Assembly (NCBI GenBank): GCA_964519615.1
Contig: CAZFIM010000032.1
Location: 1-32,218 of the forward strand
Length of the DNA: 32,218 bases
From: CAZFIM01 sp964519615
Lineage (GTDB): Bacteria > Chloroflexota > Dehalococcoidia > GIF9 > UBA5629
Reading direction: 5' to 3'
The position numbers and the translations under genes are program-made. Below, in pieces: positions 32,201-32,218 of the stretch; positions within the stretch are counted from its first letter, which is position 1, and every line of letters begins with the position of its first letter. The notes below the pieces were generated by a model. The model was not told the origin of the DNA, searched no databases, and saw only the letters and a list, made by a program, of their open reading frames with translations.

Positions 32201-32218
32201 TACTTTAAGAACAGAGTT

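Noticed and set aside
1..32218. CRISPR arrays, tRNA or rRNA genes, insertion sequences, phage genes
   Set aside because: I looked for regularly spaced repeats, cloverleaf features and transposase or integrase motifs on both strands and saw none that could be supported.

Overview
The window is a dense bacterial chromosomal segment, mid-GC by eye, with Shine-Dalgarno sequences, frequent TTG/GTG starts and many overlapping stop/start junctions. Gene content (corrinoid methyltransferase pair, soluble flavoprotein/ferredoxin-type redox enzymes, a UGSC selenoprotein, many small exporters, no outer-membrane efflux partner) suggests an anaerobe, perhaps Chloroflexota (Dehalococcoidia-like) or a clostridial lineage. 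This is inferred from content only; no rRNA or other phylogenetic marker is present. I see no tRNA, rRNA, CRISPR array, transposase or phage gene.

Layout. 1-741 (minus): start of an SRPBCC-like gene behind a GbsR/MarR regulator that is broken by a frameshift in an A tract. 905-4879 (plus): self-regulated TetR gene, ABC ATPase and two ABC-2 permeases. 5306-6487 (minus): MerR regulator, two-cluster ferredoxin and small DUF4405-like membrane protein. 6603-7993 (plus): ArsR regulator with a CxC metal site and a TauE/SafE-type exporter. 8298-10309 (minus): MATE exporter, a possible decayed ORF and a two-helix DUF5654-like membrane protein. 10555-15238: a TetR gene divergent from two HlyD-type adaptors and a 14-helix DHA2 drug transporter. 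15339-22000 (plus): the most interesting block, with a MarR regulator, SdhB/FrdB-like iron-sulfur protein, SdhA/FrdA-like flavoprotein, thioredoxin-reductase-like flavoprotein, maleate isomerase/Asp-Glu racemase-like enzyme and a UGSC selenoprotein read through an in-frame UGA, closed by a perfect 16-bp terminator hairpin. 22189-23454: MFS transporter with no visible AUG/GUG/UUG start at the expected place. 23537-28276: MarR gene and a heterodimeric ABC exporter with one degenerate ATP site. 28296-30124 (minus): NarL-type histidine kinase and response regulator, divergent from 30296-32053 (plus), a corrinoid protein and a UroD-like corrinoid methyltransferase. Two tiny ORFs lie at the right edge.

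How it works together. Most of the window is regulator-plus-exporter modules, each with a recognisable palindrome at its promoter, i.e. an accessory toxic-compound-response region. Two catabolic modules stand out. In the UGSC operon, electrons could pass through the iron-sulfur and flavoprotein pair and/or the thioredoxin-reductase-like protein to a substrate or to the selenoprotein, while the racemase/isomerase-like enzyme prepares a small dicarboxylate or related acid. The corrinoid pair would transfer a methyl group from an unidentified donor, possibly under the adjacent two-component system. The substrates of both modules cannot be read from sequence.
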